Source: Lepidurus packardi (taxonomy: Eukaryota; Arthropoda; Branchiopoda; Notostraca; Triopsidae). Taken from it: DNA of 64,000 nt. The first letter of the stretch is position 1, and each line of letters begins with the position of its first letter. Both the position numbers and the translations under genes were made by a program. The DNA lies in the NCBI GenBank assembly GCA_023053545.1, contig JAKZAN010000003.1, positions 1,025,501 to 1,089,500 on the forward strand, in the 5' to 3' direction. Of the stretch, positions 9,701-18,467 are shown one piece after another. Below the pieces are notes generated by a model that made no database searches, had not been told where the DNA came from, and worked only from the letters and a program-made list of their open reading frames with translations.

Positions 9701-11354
9701 GTCCGGAATGTCTGAATTACTGGAATTTCTGGTCCTGCCATGTGTACAACTCGAAGATCCGGCCGTTCGTAATGCAGGAATGGAAGCTTTGGGCATTTGC
9801 TGCTTATTGGATGAAGCCCAAGCCAAAAGGCACCTGTTTCTCTTCTTACAAGTAAGATTTGGACTTTTTTCCCCTCTTAATTCGCTCCTAATACATTCCG
9901 TCATTCCTCTAGGCGAACCAAATTGACCACACGTCCGTCCAAATGACTGCCATGAAAGCCATTTTCGATCTCGTGCTGTGATACGGTTTCCAAACCTTCG
10001 CCAATGCCGAATCGGTCCCTCCGTCGCTTTCAGAGGCCAAAATAACCCCCGAAAGGATGCCCAATCGCATGGGCAACTCCTCTTTGCTCTTACTGAGCTC
10101 TTGGACTCTGAAGTGCGCTCGATTTTGGTCAAATTTGACGATTTTTTAATGTATTTTGATTAAATTGAGGCATTTGATAATTTTTTTTCCTTTAGGTAGC
10201 TGAAACGCAGACATTGGCAGCTGGTGGATTCTGTAAACTCCTGCTAGCTTCGCGCATTGCGTCCCCCATGCTCCTTTCGAGGTTGCTTATACTCCTTTAC
10301 CATCCTTTATCTGGTAACTAACTCGACTGGGAGAAAAAATTGATAATTTTTTTTTTCTTTCTTTTTCAGAGGAAGATCTTCAGCTAACGCAGATGCTACG
10401 CGCGTTATTACCCTTATACGCCTCCTAAGGACGAGAACAACAAGAATATTTGGGGGCAGCTTTCTTACCAACTTACAAAACTCTCTTGAAAGCTCCGATT
10501 TCGTCACCTTTATCCGAATTGGACGCTACCAAGATCATGCAGTGTGTGGTTGGCTTTACCCAACCCGCTTTACTCGATCGAGACCATGGCGCATATGATC
10601 AGGTAGAAATTTTCATGAATTTCTTGGAAAACTGTCTAATTACATAATTTAACATTATTTTAGTTCTTGTTACTATCGTTCATTTATTTAGTTTTTAAAG
10701 CAAATTGTACTTACCAGTTACCAACAAGGTCGAACAACGACTGTTGAGTTTTTTGGTCAATTTTTTTCCTTTTACGATTTTTTTGGTTTTGTTTTTTTAA
10801 ATTTTTTGTGATTTTTTGTGACTTCTTTGTGCAGTTTTTGGTATATATTTTTATTTAAATTGCGATTTTTAATTATCTTTTTGGGTTTGCTTTTTGTATT
10901 TTCAGTTTTCTTCTGTTTTTTCCGGATTTCTTTGTAATTTCTGTGATTATTTGGGATTTGTGAGGAAAAGTTGCATATTTGGTGCATATTTTTTTAATGA
11001 ATTGCTAATTCTGCATATCTTGTTTAGGGCGAAAGCAACGTGCACGATCTGCTAGCTCAACGATTCCTGCAAGAAATCCAGAAACGTCCTGATGTTCCCG
11101 ATTCGCTTTCTTGTTCGTTTCTTGTTCGTTTCTTTCCTGTTCGTTTCTTGCTCCAAATCGGCTCGTTTCTTGCTCCAAATGCAGCCCGCCTTGGTTGAGC
11201 CCTCGGAAGTCAAAAACCTTTTATCTTTATGCCAACGAGTCCAGCGTAATGTGTACGACAACTCACTTTACGCACTCTGCAGAAATTCCAAGCGAATTTG
11301 GAGCAAAACTTGACTTCGCGACCTCCGAGATCAGGAGAAGAGATGGAAAGTGAA
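9689..11354 (+). pseudogene. Condensin complex subunit 3 (NCAPG / CAP-G) pseudogene
   Basis: Exons 9689-9851, 9913 to about 10110, 10196-10313, 10370-10602 and 11028 onward have GT-AG borders. They encode HEAT-repeat segments of the condensin kleisin-binding subunit: LPCVQLEDPAVRNAGMEALG, MTAMKAIFDLVL, ETQTLAAGGFCKLLLASRI, EYLGAAFLPTYKTLL and a Ser/Glu-rich tail. In-frame stops occur at 9979-9981 (after FDLVL) and 10426-10428, with another frameshift near 11290. NCAPG compacts mitotic chromosomes in the nucleus. The N-terminal exons are missing and part of the repeats is lost in the 425-base gap between the last two exons. The copy keeps introns, so it is a genomic duplication, not a processed copy. 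Confidence 0.8.
11098..11180 (+). repeat. TTTCTTGTTCG minisatellite inside the NCAPG exon
   Basis: Repeats of about 11 bases (TTCTTGTTCGT and variants with TTGCTCCAAAT) interrupt the coding sequence after LLAQRFLQEIQKRPD. Coding similarity resumes at VEPSEVKNLLSLCQ. The expansion disturbs the gene. Confidence 0.6.
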
Positions 11355-11917
11355 GACACGGCACCTGAAATCACCTCGTCAGCTCTCAAGACGCCAACAA
11401 TAGCAACCTCGCTCGGCGCATGCACCAATTGTCCAGCACCAAAGAACTTTCCAAAAGTCTTCATCCTCCCGAAGACGTCGAAGAAGAAGAAGTGTTCGAT
11501 ACAAGTTCACGTTCCATCGAATCGGACTCCTCGGGCCAACCCAAACTTTCCCAACTTCGGTCCAAGGGGCGATTCACGCTCTCTATAAGCCTCGCGCCTT
11601 CACGCCGAAGGACTCGCGCATTACTTCAGCGATTAGGAGAAGCGATGGAAATTGAAGACGCGGCACTTGAAGTCACTTCTATCAGCTCTCAAGATGCTAA
11701 TAGTACAAACCTCATTCCGCGCATGCGCCAATTGGGCGGCAGACAAGAAATTTCCAAAATTTCTCATCCTCCCGAAGTCGAAAAAGTCGATGTTTTCGTC
11801 GAATCGGACTCGTCCAGCCAACCGAAATCTTCCCAAAGTTAGTCCAAGAAACGATTCACGCTCTCTCAAAGCCCCGCCCCGCCCCTGCGCGCCGAAGCAC
11901 TCGCGCATCGGTTCTGC
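11332..11917 (+). pseudogene. NCAPG C-terminal exon, internally duplicated
   Basis: Two tandem units of about 300 bases (about 11332-11631 and 11632-11917) encode related Ser/Glu-rich tails. The first has EITSSALKT/SSTKELSKSLHPPEDVEEEE and the second EVTSISSQD/GGRQEISKISHPPEVEKVD, each followed by an ESDSS..QP motif. Frames shift between and within units, and there are stops, so no protein is likely. The unit order is the same in the inverted copy, so the tandem duplication came before the inversion. Confidence 0.65.
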
Positions 11918-12653
11918 ACTCGAATGAAGCGTCACCGGTCTTGGTCTCGAATCGAAAGATTCGTGAAAGTTCATAAAGGAGCAATGAGAGTTCATAAAGG
12001 AGCAATGGTCCAGTTACAATTCTGAAAAGGAAAATGAGAAGCAACAGAGGATAATTACTACTTTTTAAAAGTAAATCAATTTTTAAAAATAATTAAGTTT
12101 GTACATACTTAATTAGCAATTAAATTAAATTATTAACTTTATTTATGAATTTAATTACCTTCATTTTTATTTGTTTATATTAAGGCAAACGCGCGAAAAA
12201 ATCCACAGTTTGTACGTGAAGTTAAGGTCAGCTCGCCCATTAAACGTAAGGTTTCACACTCCTATCATCCCTCACTGTTAATCCCGAAATTCGTCGTTTG
12301 GAGCTTGGCGGACCAAGTAATTTGACGGCAGCAAAGCAAGGACCTCCTACAAAGGTGCTCCCCTTTATATTATTCTTGTAAGCATTAATTGAATATGTCC
12401 TCGAAAGTATAGTGGTGAGTATCCCCGACCTATCACGCGGAAGACCGGGGTTCGAATCCCTGTCGGGGTGATTTTTTTTATCCTTTTTATTTTAAAATTA
12501 TTTTGAATCTCCACAGTAGGAGCCTATTTGGAACTACTATAATCATCTAACAGGAACTAGAAATAGTTTTTCTACTTAATCAACTTTAATATTAGTTTGA
12601 TCATTTTCAGTAATATTAATTCATCTTTGCTCTTCACGCCATCTGTTTTTCGC
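11355..12653 (+). repeat. Left arm of a 1.3-kb inverted repeat
   Basis: This arm matches the reverse complement of 14149-15448 nearly throughout, with scattered substitutions and small indels. The outer end is GACACGGCACC; the inner end is CTGTTTTTCGC. It holds the NCAPG C-terminal exon (as two tandem copies), a short repeat (AGTTCATAAAGGAGCAAT, twice near 11967-12006) and a tRNA-Asp-like gene. It is continuous with the NCAPG pseudogene on its left, so this arm is probably the original. Confidence 0.9.
12398..12471 (+). tRNA. tRNA-Asp-like gene, probably a pseudogene (left arm)
   Basis: The 74-base sequence has the tRNA-Asp layout: acceptor TCCTCGA, D-arm TAGTGGTGAGTATCCCCG, anticodon region CCTATCACGCGG, T-arm CCGGGGTTCGAATCCC and 3' TCGGGGTGA. 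A T8 RNA polymerase III terminator follows. Two changes argue against function: an extra base enlarges the anticodon loop, and the anticodon position reads ATC instead of GTC. The last acceptor pair is also broken. Confidence 0.65.
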
Positions 12654-12685
12654 TACGGCAATTGAAATCATGTCCTCGATAGTAT

Positions 12686-13163
12686 TGTCACGCTTTAAAC
12701 TTGCAAACGGTTTTATTCTGCAAGGTGAGCGTAGTTCGTTGGAAATGGTGGGTTTTGAACGTTGTATTATAAAGGTCTAAGTAAGTGGGCTTTAAGTCGG
12801 TTACAGGGTTCAGTGGCACAAATGCTCAACTTGAGGTCTACAACAACCGACTCTCTAACCAGCGACCCTCTAACCACCGAGTCGACCATCACTCTCACAC
12901 GCAACCCCCTTTTATACACCACGAGGGCCCCCTCGTTCCTCGCTGGAATGTCAACCAGGGCAAGGCGCCAGGTTACTTGAGACGCCTGAACGGAGGTTCT
13001 CGGGTGCCCTATGCTGCAACATGCAAAGCTTGCTGACCCTACGCCAAGACTCGATGCCCCGTCAGCACATCTCACACTCGGAGATAGCTGACTAAGCACT
13101 GAATCATGTTGTAGGGACGCTGATCATGCAGAAACTAAGCAATGACCTATTCAGGCCGTGACA
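12686..13163. mobile_element. Solo LTR inserted in a tRNA-Asp-like gene
   Basis: The 478-base segment begins TGTCACG and ends CGTGACA, with a 4-base target duplication GTAT at 12682-12685 and 13164-13167. It holds no open frame of note. The ends and the duplication fit a Gypsy-type LTR left by recombination between two LTRs. The orientation is not known. Confidence 0.7.
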
Positions 13164-13167
13164 GTAT

Positions 13168-13300
13168 GTGGTGAGTATCACCACATAGTGGTGAGTATCA
13201 CCACTATGAGTATCACATAGTGGTGAGTACCACATGGTGGTGAGTATCACCACTATGAGTATCACATAGTGGTGAGTACCACATAGTGGTGAGTATCACC
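13168..13300 (+). repeat. Tandem amplification of a tRNA D-arm
   Basis: About six copies of GTGGTGAGTA(T/C)C occur, spaced by CACTATGAGTATCACATA or CACATA. A longer unit of about 48 bases is present twice. The sequence equals the D-arm of the neighbouring tRNA-Asp-like genes. Confidence 0.75.
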
Positions 13301-13352
13301 GCCTGTCACGCGTGAGACCAGGGTTCAATTCCTCATCGGGGGGACTTTTTTT

Positions 13353-14148
13353 CTTTTTTCTCTCGTTTTTAGCAAGTTAATATTTTAATTATTTAGTTTA
13401 GAAAATCTCTAAAAATTCACTATGCATAATCAAGACCTGAAAATAAATTCTTTGCTTGAAACTAAAAGCTTCCAAAAAACATCACGCATGGCTTTCTTTG
13501 TGGATAGACTTAATTTATTTACGTATTTTTTTTATTTTTTTACCAATTTTCCAAGGCTTCTTTTTATCGGTTTTTCTTGTTTCGCTCTCCTTTTGCTTTC
13601 GTAATTTACCACAATATCCTTAGTCACTTAAACCTTCCTCCCTGTATTTTAGTCCCATATTCGCAACGGGGAGCATGTGATGGACAGCACTGGAATGAAT
13701 GGGTGATATGATGTCATTCAATTTTTCTACAATTTTGTGAAAAACCTTTAAAAATGGCCCATTCTTAATGCTTTTTAATGGTAATTTCTTTTTTAGTAAA
13801 TTAATAAATTCTATTGCATTTAAACTTGTATTTTCCGCTGTTTACAAAAATTCTGTCCTTCATAGTCACAAAGCGTGTAAGTTTTGTAATTATTGTATTT
13901 TTGCATTTTATTTTTGTACCTCTCTGCGTGGATTTTATTTTTTGTGATCCAGAATAGTACCAATTCCACTGTGATATTTAACCCACTGATAAGTAATACT
14001 TGTACATACTCCGAGCTCCGAATGAATATGGAGCTACTTTATGGCTCCTTTATGAACTCGCTGTAGTTGACATCATAGATAATCAAGATTTGGCCGTAAC
14101 TTTGTTCATAACCGTGCAGAAAAACTTCCAATTCTTCGAAAAACAGAT
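13353..14148. other. Spacer of the inverted repeat, no supported gene
   Basis: AT-rich. A sequence close to CTACAGCGAGTTCATAAAGGAGC, a short dispersed repeat seen also in the arms and near 45222, lies on the minus strand near 14033-14056. Confidence 0.45.
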
Positions 14149-14330
14149 GCGAAAAACAGATGGCGTGAAGAGCAAAGATGAATTAATATTACTGAAAATG
14201 ATCAAACTAATATTAAAGTTGATTAAGTAGAAAAACTATTTCTAGTTCCTGTTAGATGATTATAGTAGTTCCAAATAGGCTCCTACTGTGGAGATTCAAA
14301 ATAATTTTAAAATAAAAAGGATAAAAAAAA

Positions 14331-14404
14331 TCACCCCGACAGGGATTCGAACCCCGGTCTTCCGCGTGATAGGTCGGGGATACTCACCACTATACTTTCG
14401 AGGA
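14331..14404 (-). tRNA. tRNA-Asp-like gene, probably a pseudogene (right arm)
   Basis: Identical 74-base copy of 12398-12471 on the opposite strand, with the same enlarged anticodon loop and a T8 terminator read on the minus strand. Confidence 0.65.
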
Positions 14405-14869
14405 CATATTCAATTAATGCTTACAAGAATAATATAAAGGGGAGCACCTTTGTAGGAGGTCCTTGCTTTGCTGCCGTCAAATTACTTGGTCCGCCAAGCT
14501 CCAAACGACGAATTTCGGGATTAACAGTGAGGGATGATAGGAGTGTGAAACCTTACGTTTAATGGGCGAGCTGACCTTAACTTCACGTACAAACTGTGGA
14601 TTTTTTCGCGCGTTTGCCTTAATATAAACAAATAAAAATGAAGGTAATTAAATTCATAAATAAAGTTAATAATTTAATTTCATTGCTAATTAAGTATGTA
14701 CAAACTTAATTATTTTTAAAAATTGATTTACTTTTAAAAAGTAGTAATTATCCTCTGTTGCTTCTCATTTTCCTTTTCAGAATTGTAACTGGACCATTGC
14801 TCCTTTATAAACTCTCATTGCTCCTTTATGAACTTTCACGAATCTTTCGATTTGAGCCCTAGACCGGTG

Positions 14870-15448
14870 ACGCTTCATTCGAGCGCAGAACCGATGCGCG
14901 AGTGCTTCGGCGCGCAGGGGCGGGGCGGGGCTTTGAGAGAGCGTGAATCGTTTCTTGGACTAACTTTGGGAAGATTTCGGTTGGCTGGACGAGTCCGATT
15001 CGACGAAAACATCGACTTTTTCGACTTCGGGAGGATGAGAAATTTTGGAAATTTCTTGTCTGCCGCCCAATTGGCGCATGCGCGGAATGAGGTTTGTACT
15101 ATTAGCATCTTGAGAGCTGATAGAAGTGACTTCAAGTGCCGCGTCTTCAATTTCCATCGCTTCTCCTAATCGCTGAAGTAATGCGCGAGTCCTTCGGCGT
15201 GAAGGCGCGAGGCTTATAGAGAGCGTGAATCGCCCCTTGGACCGAAGTTGGGAAAGTTTGGGTTGGCCCGAGGAGTCCGATTCGATGGAACGTGAACTTG
15301 TATCGAACACTTCTTCTTCTTCGACGTCTTCGGGAGGATGAAGACTTTTGGAAAGTTCTTTGGTGCTGGACAATTGGTGCATGCGCCGAGCGAGGTTGCT
15401 ATTGTTGGCGTCTTGAGAGCTGACGGAGGTGATTTCAGGTGCCGTGTC
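14870..15448 (-). pseudogene. Inverted copy of the NCAPG C-terminal exon
   Basis: Minus-strand translation repeats the two tandem tail units seen at 11332-11917. One frame (15475-14960) is open across both units here, unlike the left arm, because small indels differ. There is no upstream NCAPG sequence, so it cannot make the protein. Confidence 0.65.
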
Positions 15449-15640
15449 GTGTACCAATTTATTAACCACATACAATGATTGTGTATAAAGAAAACACTGC
15501 TTGTGAGGAACAGAACTAAAAACAACTCTTTTCGTTCAATCGTCAGACTCCTCTACCCTTTCCCTTGAAGTATATAAAAAAAGGTAGGCGGTTTCGCAAT
15601 CGCCCCATATCTATGTTTTTAGGTATGGGGGACCTACGGC
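15449..15640. other. Junction between the palindrome and the DUF4806 gene remnant
   Basis: Contains a TATATAAAAAAAGG stretch and no clear gene. The sequence differs from both neighbours and could be an LTR fragment, but I see no partner copy in the window. Confidence 0.35.
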
Positions 15641-16600
15641 TACAGGTCCTCAACCAAACGTCTCACTAGTTCTTGCAGCTACTAAATTGTATTGGTCGGA
15701 AAAAGATCGAAATTGTTGGTTTTCTGATCTTTGTTGGTTTGTTAATTGTGTTAGCATTCTACCATGCTGGTCGAGTTTGTACATTATGGCATTAATAAAA
15801 GTCATAATTTTGTTTAAACCCATGACTGCTTTCTAAAGGGAAAACATTCAAATTAGATCAATAAGTCGAGTCTACAATATAAAATGTTACCATGCCCAGC
15901 ATCTCTTGTTTTTGGGCTAGTGATGCGACCTATGCAAAGTTCTAGATCGCCCTCGGTGACTTCACTCCCCAAAAATCCTCGGTGATTATTTAGATTGAGA
16001 ATATTATTAACTGCGTCATTGTTGCGTTTAGATGGACCAGTATCATTGGCTGAAGATACGAAACGTTATTGATATTTCAGGTTTTTACTGGCTTTCTTAC
16101 CCTGTGTTGACACGGTAAGGTCAAACTCATAATCATCTGAACCAGAAACGTTACTAGCTGCTTCACTGTTGTTGGTCGATGGGCGAGCAGCATTGGCTGA
16201 AGATTGTTCTGCAAAGGTAAAAAATGTTATCGATGTTTCGAAATTGAGTATCTACCTGAATGAAGTGGAATACTCGCCAAATCTTGGGCCTCGCTAGGTG
16301 CATAGGCAAGTTTGTTATACTTGATTCGCTTACCTTTTCCAATCTGCACTTTCACTGCAGCAGGTGTCTAAACTCAAACAAATAAAACTTAATAACTTAC
16401 ACAGATGGCAAGAACTTACACAAGGTTAAACTCATATTTCGGCCAATTCAACTGTGGAGTTTCTCCCGCGGTAACAGCAATTGCAAGTCTTTTGTCTTGA
16501 AACTTGGGATAGTAGCATCTCGAATCATAAATCCAGTTTTTGGCACCACTATGGGTCCACTCATTTCCCACCCATAATCAATTTAACCACTTTAAAAGAC
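15640..16600 (-). pseudogene. Truncated DUF4806-type gene (second copy)
   Basis: Minus-strand exons match those of the intact gene at 18468-19968 in the same order. The N-terminal exon has VVP...RDATIPSFK and NWPKYEFN. The next has AVKVQIGKGKRIKYNKLAYA. Then come Ser/Asn-rich exons containing two related SSAN...PS.NN units, and the exon with MGLNKIMTFINAIMYKLDQHGRMLTQL. The DUF4806 domain exons that should follow are missing; the copy ends at about 15640, close to the palindrome. Several stops interrupt the first exon. It is therefore a decayed paralogue, with its linker exon duplicated relative to the intact copy. Confidence 0.6.
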
Positions 16601-17150
16601 ATAATCTAGAAACGAATGAATAATAATAATATATACCGTGCAAAATATTTCTTACTTGAAAGGAAATTTTGATTAGCAATACGAAGCACTACTCGACTTA
16701 AAATAGAAACCATGAAAGTCACGACAAAATGAAGGTTGAACTTCCCAGTTGAATTTTTTTTTTCATGCGCTGTATCATATTGTATCGTTTCTTATGATTG
16801 ACGCTTACGGATTTCACAAAAAAAGGAGGAAAACTGGCCTGGGAAGAAGGTGTACACAGTTTTAACTTAATTTAAATAGGGTAGTTTATTTAAAGTGGGG
16901 ATTTAGCTCGGGGGCTTCTACAACAATCAAAACGGCAACTCCGTCTTTCACACTCGCGCGCTTCTCCTCTCGCTCTCTCTCTCTCACTGACTGCCACTTC
17001 TTCTTCTTCTTAACGTTTATAGTCGGTCCGCGCAAATTGGGGTTTCAAATTTGGGTTTTCTTCGGATCCTTCTCTGGTTCTTAGGTTTATTTCTTCCTTG
17101 GTTCTTTGGATTATCTTTGGACTTTACAAAGGTTGTTTGGAATGGGCGTG
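16601..17150. other. Non-coding stretch with a CT microsatellite
   Basis: A (CT)n run lies at about 16969-16990 and TTC triplets near 17000. No gene is supported. The right part may be the 3' untranslated region of the LINE remnant that follows on the minus strand. Confidence 0.4.
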
Positions 17151-17925
17151 CTTAGAGGTATACTAGTCCCGACAACACTACTATTCCCCATTTTTGTTAG
17201 TGATCTTGTATCCATTTTGGCAATAATACACAATAGCTAGCCGTATGTGTTAGACTTTCCCTTTTTTTAGACTATGTCAGCTTTTTCGTTTCCGGCTATC
17301 CCTTCATGTCCTGGTATCCATTGTATAAGTATAGTTCTTACTTGATTTTTTGGTTTTAAAAGTGAGTCTTAAATTTCTTGGACTAGCCGGAAGTATTTTT
17401 TGTTACCGTACTTTTTGATAGCTGTGACCGCCGCTCGTGAGTCTGTGAGTATTACGTAGGTAGTCATCTCTACATTTTCGATTTTTTTTATTGCCTCTTT
17501 AATGCCAACAAGCTCTGCTGCCATTACAGACGAGTACTTTGGCAGGGCGAAGGCTATCATCTGATCTTTGAATTCTATAAAGATACCTACTCATACCTTA
17601 CCTTCTTCATCTCTGGAGCCATCTGAGGTAATTTTCTCAAAAGCGTGTAATGTACCAGGTCTCTGCCCTGACTTGTGTGGGGTAGCTTGGACATTACGTC
17701 CGAAAATTCCCAGTTTGAGAAAGGTTTTTCTAATTCAGGCCATCTGCTATTTTCCGTCACATGGTTGTTGATTTGGTCTTCTAGGTTCTGATTTTCTCGC
17801 TCTTTCTCCCCAGTCAAATTTTCGTTGGCCTGGACGCTCGCAAAATGTCACGCCATTTCTTCTGCTATTTCCTCTTCTGACGGATAGTGGTTCCTCGCCG
17901 TCTTAATGTTGTGTGTCGATCCCTT
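17150..17925 (-). pseudogene. I-clade LINE ORF2 remnant with an RNase H domain, internally deleted
   Basis: From 17925 downward the minus strand encodes ARNHYPSEEEIAEEMA, FASVQANENLTGE and WEFSDVMSKLPHTSQGRDLVHYTLLRKLP, which is the region just before RT in I/jockey LINEs. At 17560 it jumps directly to RNase H (SSVMAAELVGIKEAIKK, YVILTDSRAAVTAI, IQWIPGHEGIAGNEKAD). The whole RT is deleted, and stops occur at several places. This is a different LINE clade from the others in the window, which lack RNase H. The candidate EnSpm-like element end lies directly beside it at about 17926. Confidence 0.7.
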
Positions 17926-18365
17926 CCCAAGTAGCACAGGTACGTCGAATGTTCATCCATTTATGACGATTCGACGTTGCAAAGTTACGCTTATGTGACG
18001 TTAGAGTAACATCCAATTGTCAACATTTGATAACGTCGATAAGGAGCGTTCCGGCGACGTAGACAGTACACCATACACCTACGTTCTACGTCTCCATGTA
18101 ACACTAGAGCGACGTCGACCTAGTGCGGTCGAGTAGCGTCGGCGCGAGACGTACAACCGACCTCAGTTCATGACACTCTGGTGACGTCAATTTGCAGTGT
18201 AAGAGCAACGTGAATTTGAGTCGTTATTTCGACAACGCTGTCGGACAGAGATGCAACGCTTCATTACAACGTTGTTACAACCTTTGTTTAAACATCGCCG
18301 CAACGTTATTGTTACGAAGCTGTAACGTTACTATTTGGCACATTACGATCGTCACAGTAACGCTG
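17926..18365. repeat. Degenerate ~12-base-period ACGT repeat array, candidate transposon subterminal region
   Basis: From 17941 to about 18365 short motifs of the form (T/C)(G/A)ACGTTG, TAACGTCG or GCGACGT recur at spacings near 12 bases; for instance, centres lie at about 17975, 17987, 17999, 18033, 18046 and 18058. Motifs occur in both orientations because ACGT is palindromic. Left of it, 17926-17940 reads CCCAAGTAGCACAGG, where the I-clade LINE similarity stops, so this may be the element terminus. EnSpm/CACTA transposons are known to carry subterminal 10-20-base repeat arrays bound by their accessory protein; assignment here is inference. Confidence 0.55.
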
Positions 18366-18467
18366 TTGAATAGCCCTTTTCTCCTTTTTATGAAATCCGA
18401 AAAATGGACTTTTAATTAAAAACTTTTAAAATGGGCTTTTATTTTAATAAACACAGGGTTCCGAGTT

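Larger units (their letters stand above)
12673..13344 (+). tRNA. Third tRNA-Asp-like gene, split by a solo LTR and expanded in its D-arm
   Basis: 12673-12685 gives TCCTCGATAGTAT, the 5' end of tRNA-Asp. After the LTR (12686-13163) the D-arm sequence GTGGTGAGTATC resumes but is repeated about six times. The last copy runs into GCCTGTCACGCGTGAGACCA (anticodon GTC kept), a T-arm with GGTTCAATTCC, and 3' ATCGGGGGGA, then T7 and T-rich DNA. It is certainly not functional as it stands. Confidence 0.65.
14149..15448 (-). repeat. Right arm of the 1.3-kb inverted repeat
   Basis: Reverse-complement copy of 11355-12653, 1300 against 1299 bases. Differences are few, for example TAGGGCTCAAATCG against TTGGTCTCGAATCG near 14855. 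Its outer end abuts unrelated sequence at 15449, while the left arm continues into NCAPG, so this arm is the derived copy. Confidence 0.9.

Noticed and set aside
9632..10132. 166-codon minus-strand open frame opposite the NCAPG exons
   Set aside because: The plus strand has clear NCAPG exons with splice borders; the opposite frame has no recognisable domain and is a shadow.
12398..12471. A functional tRNA-Asp gene
   Set aside because: The anticodon loop has an extra base, the anticodon position reads ATC instead of GTC and the last acceptor pair is broken; the two identical copies reflect the palindrome, not selection.
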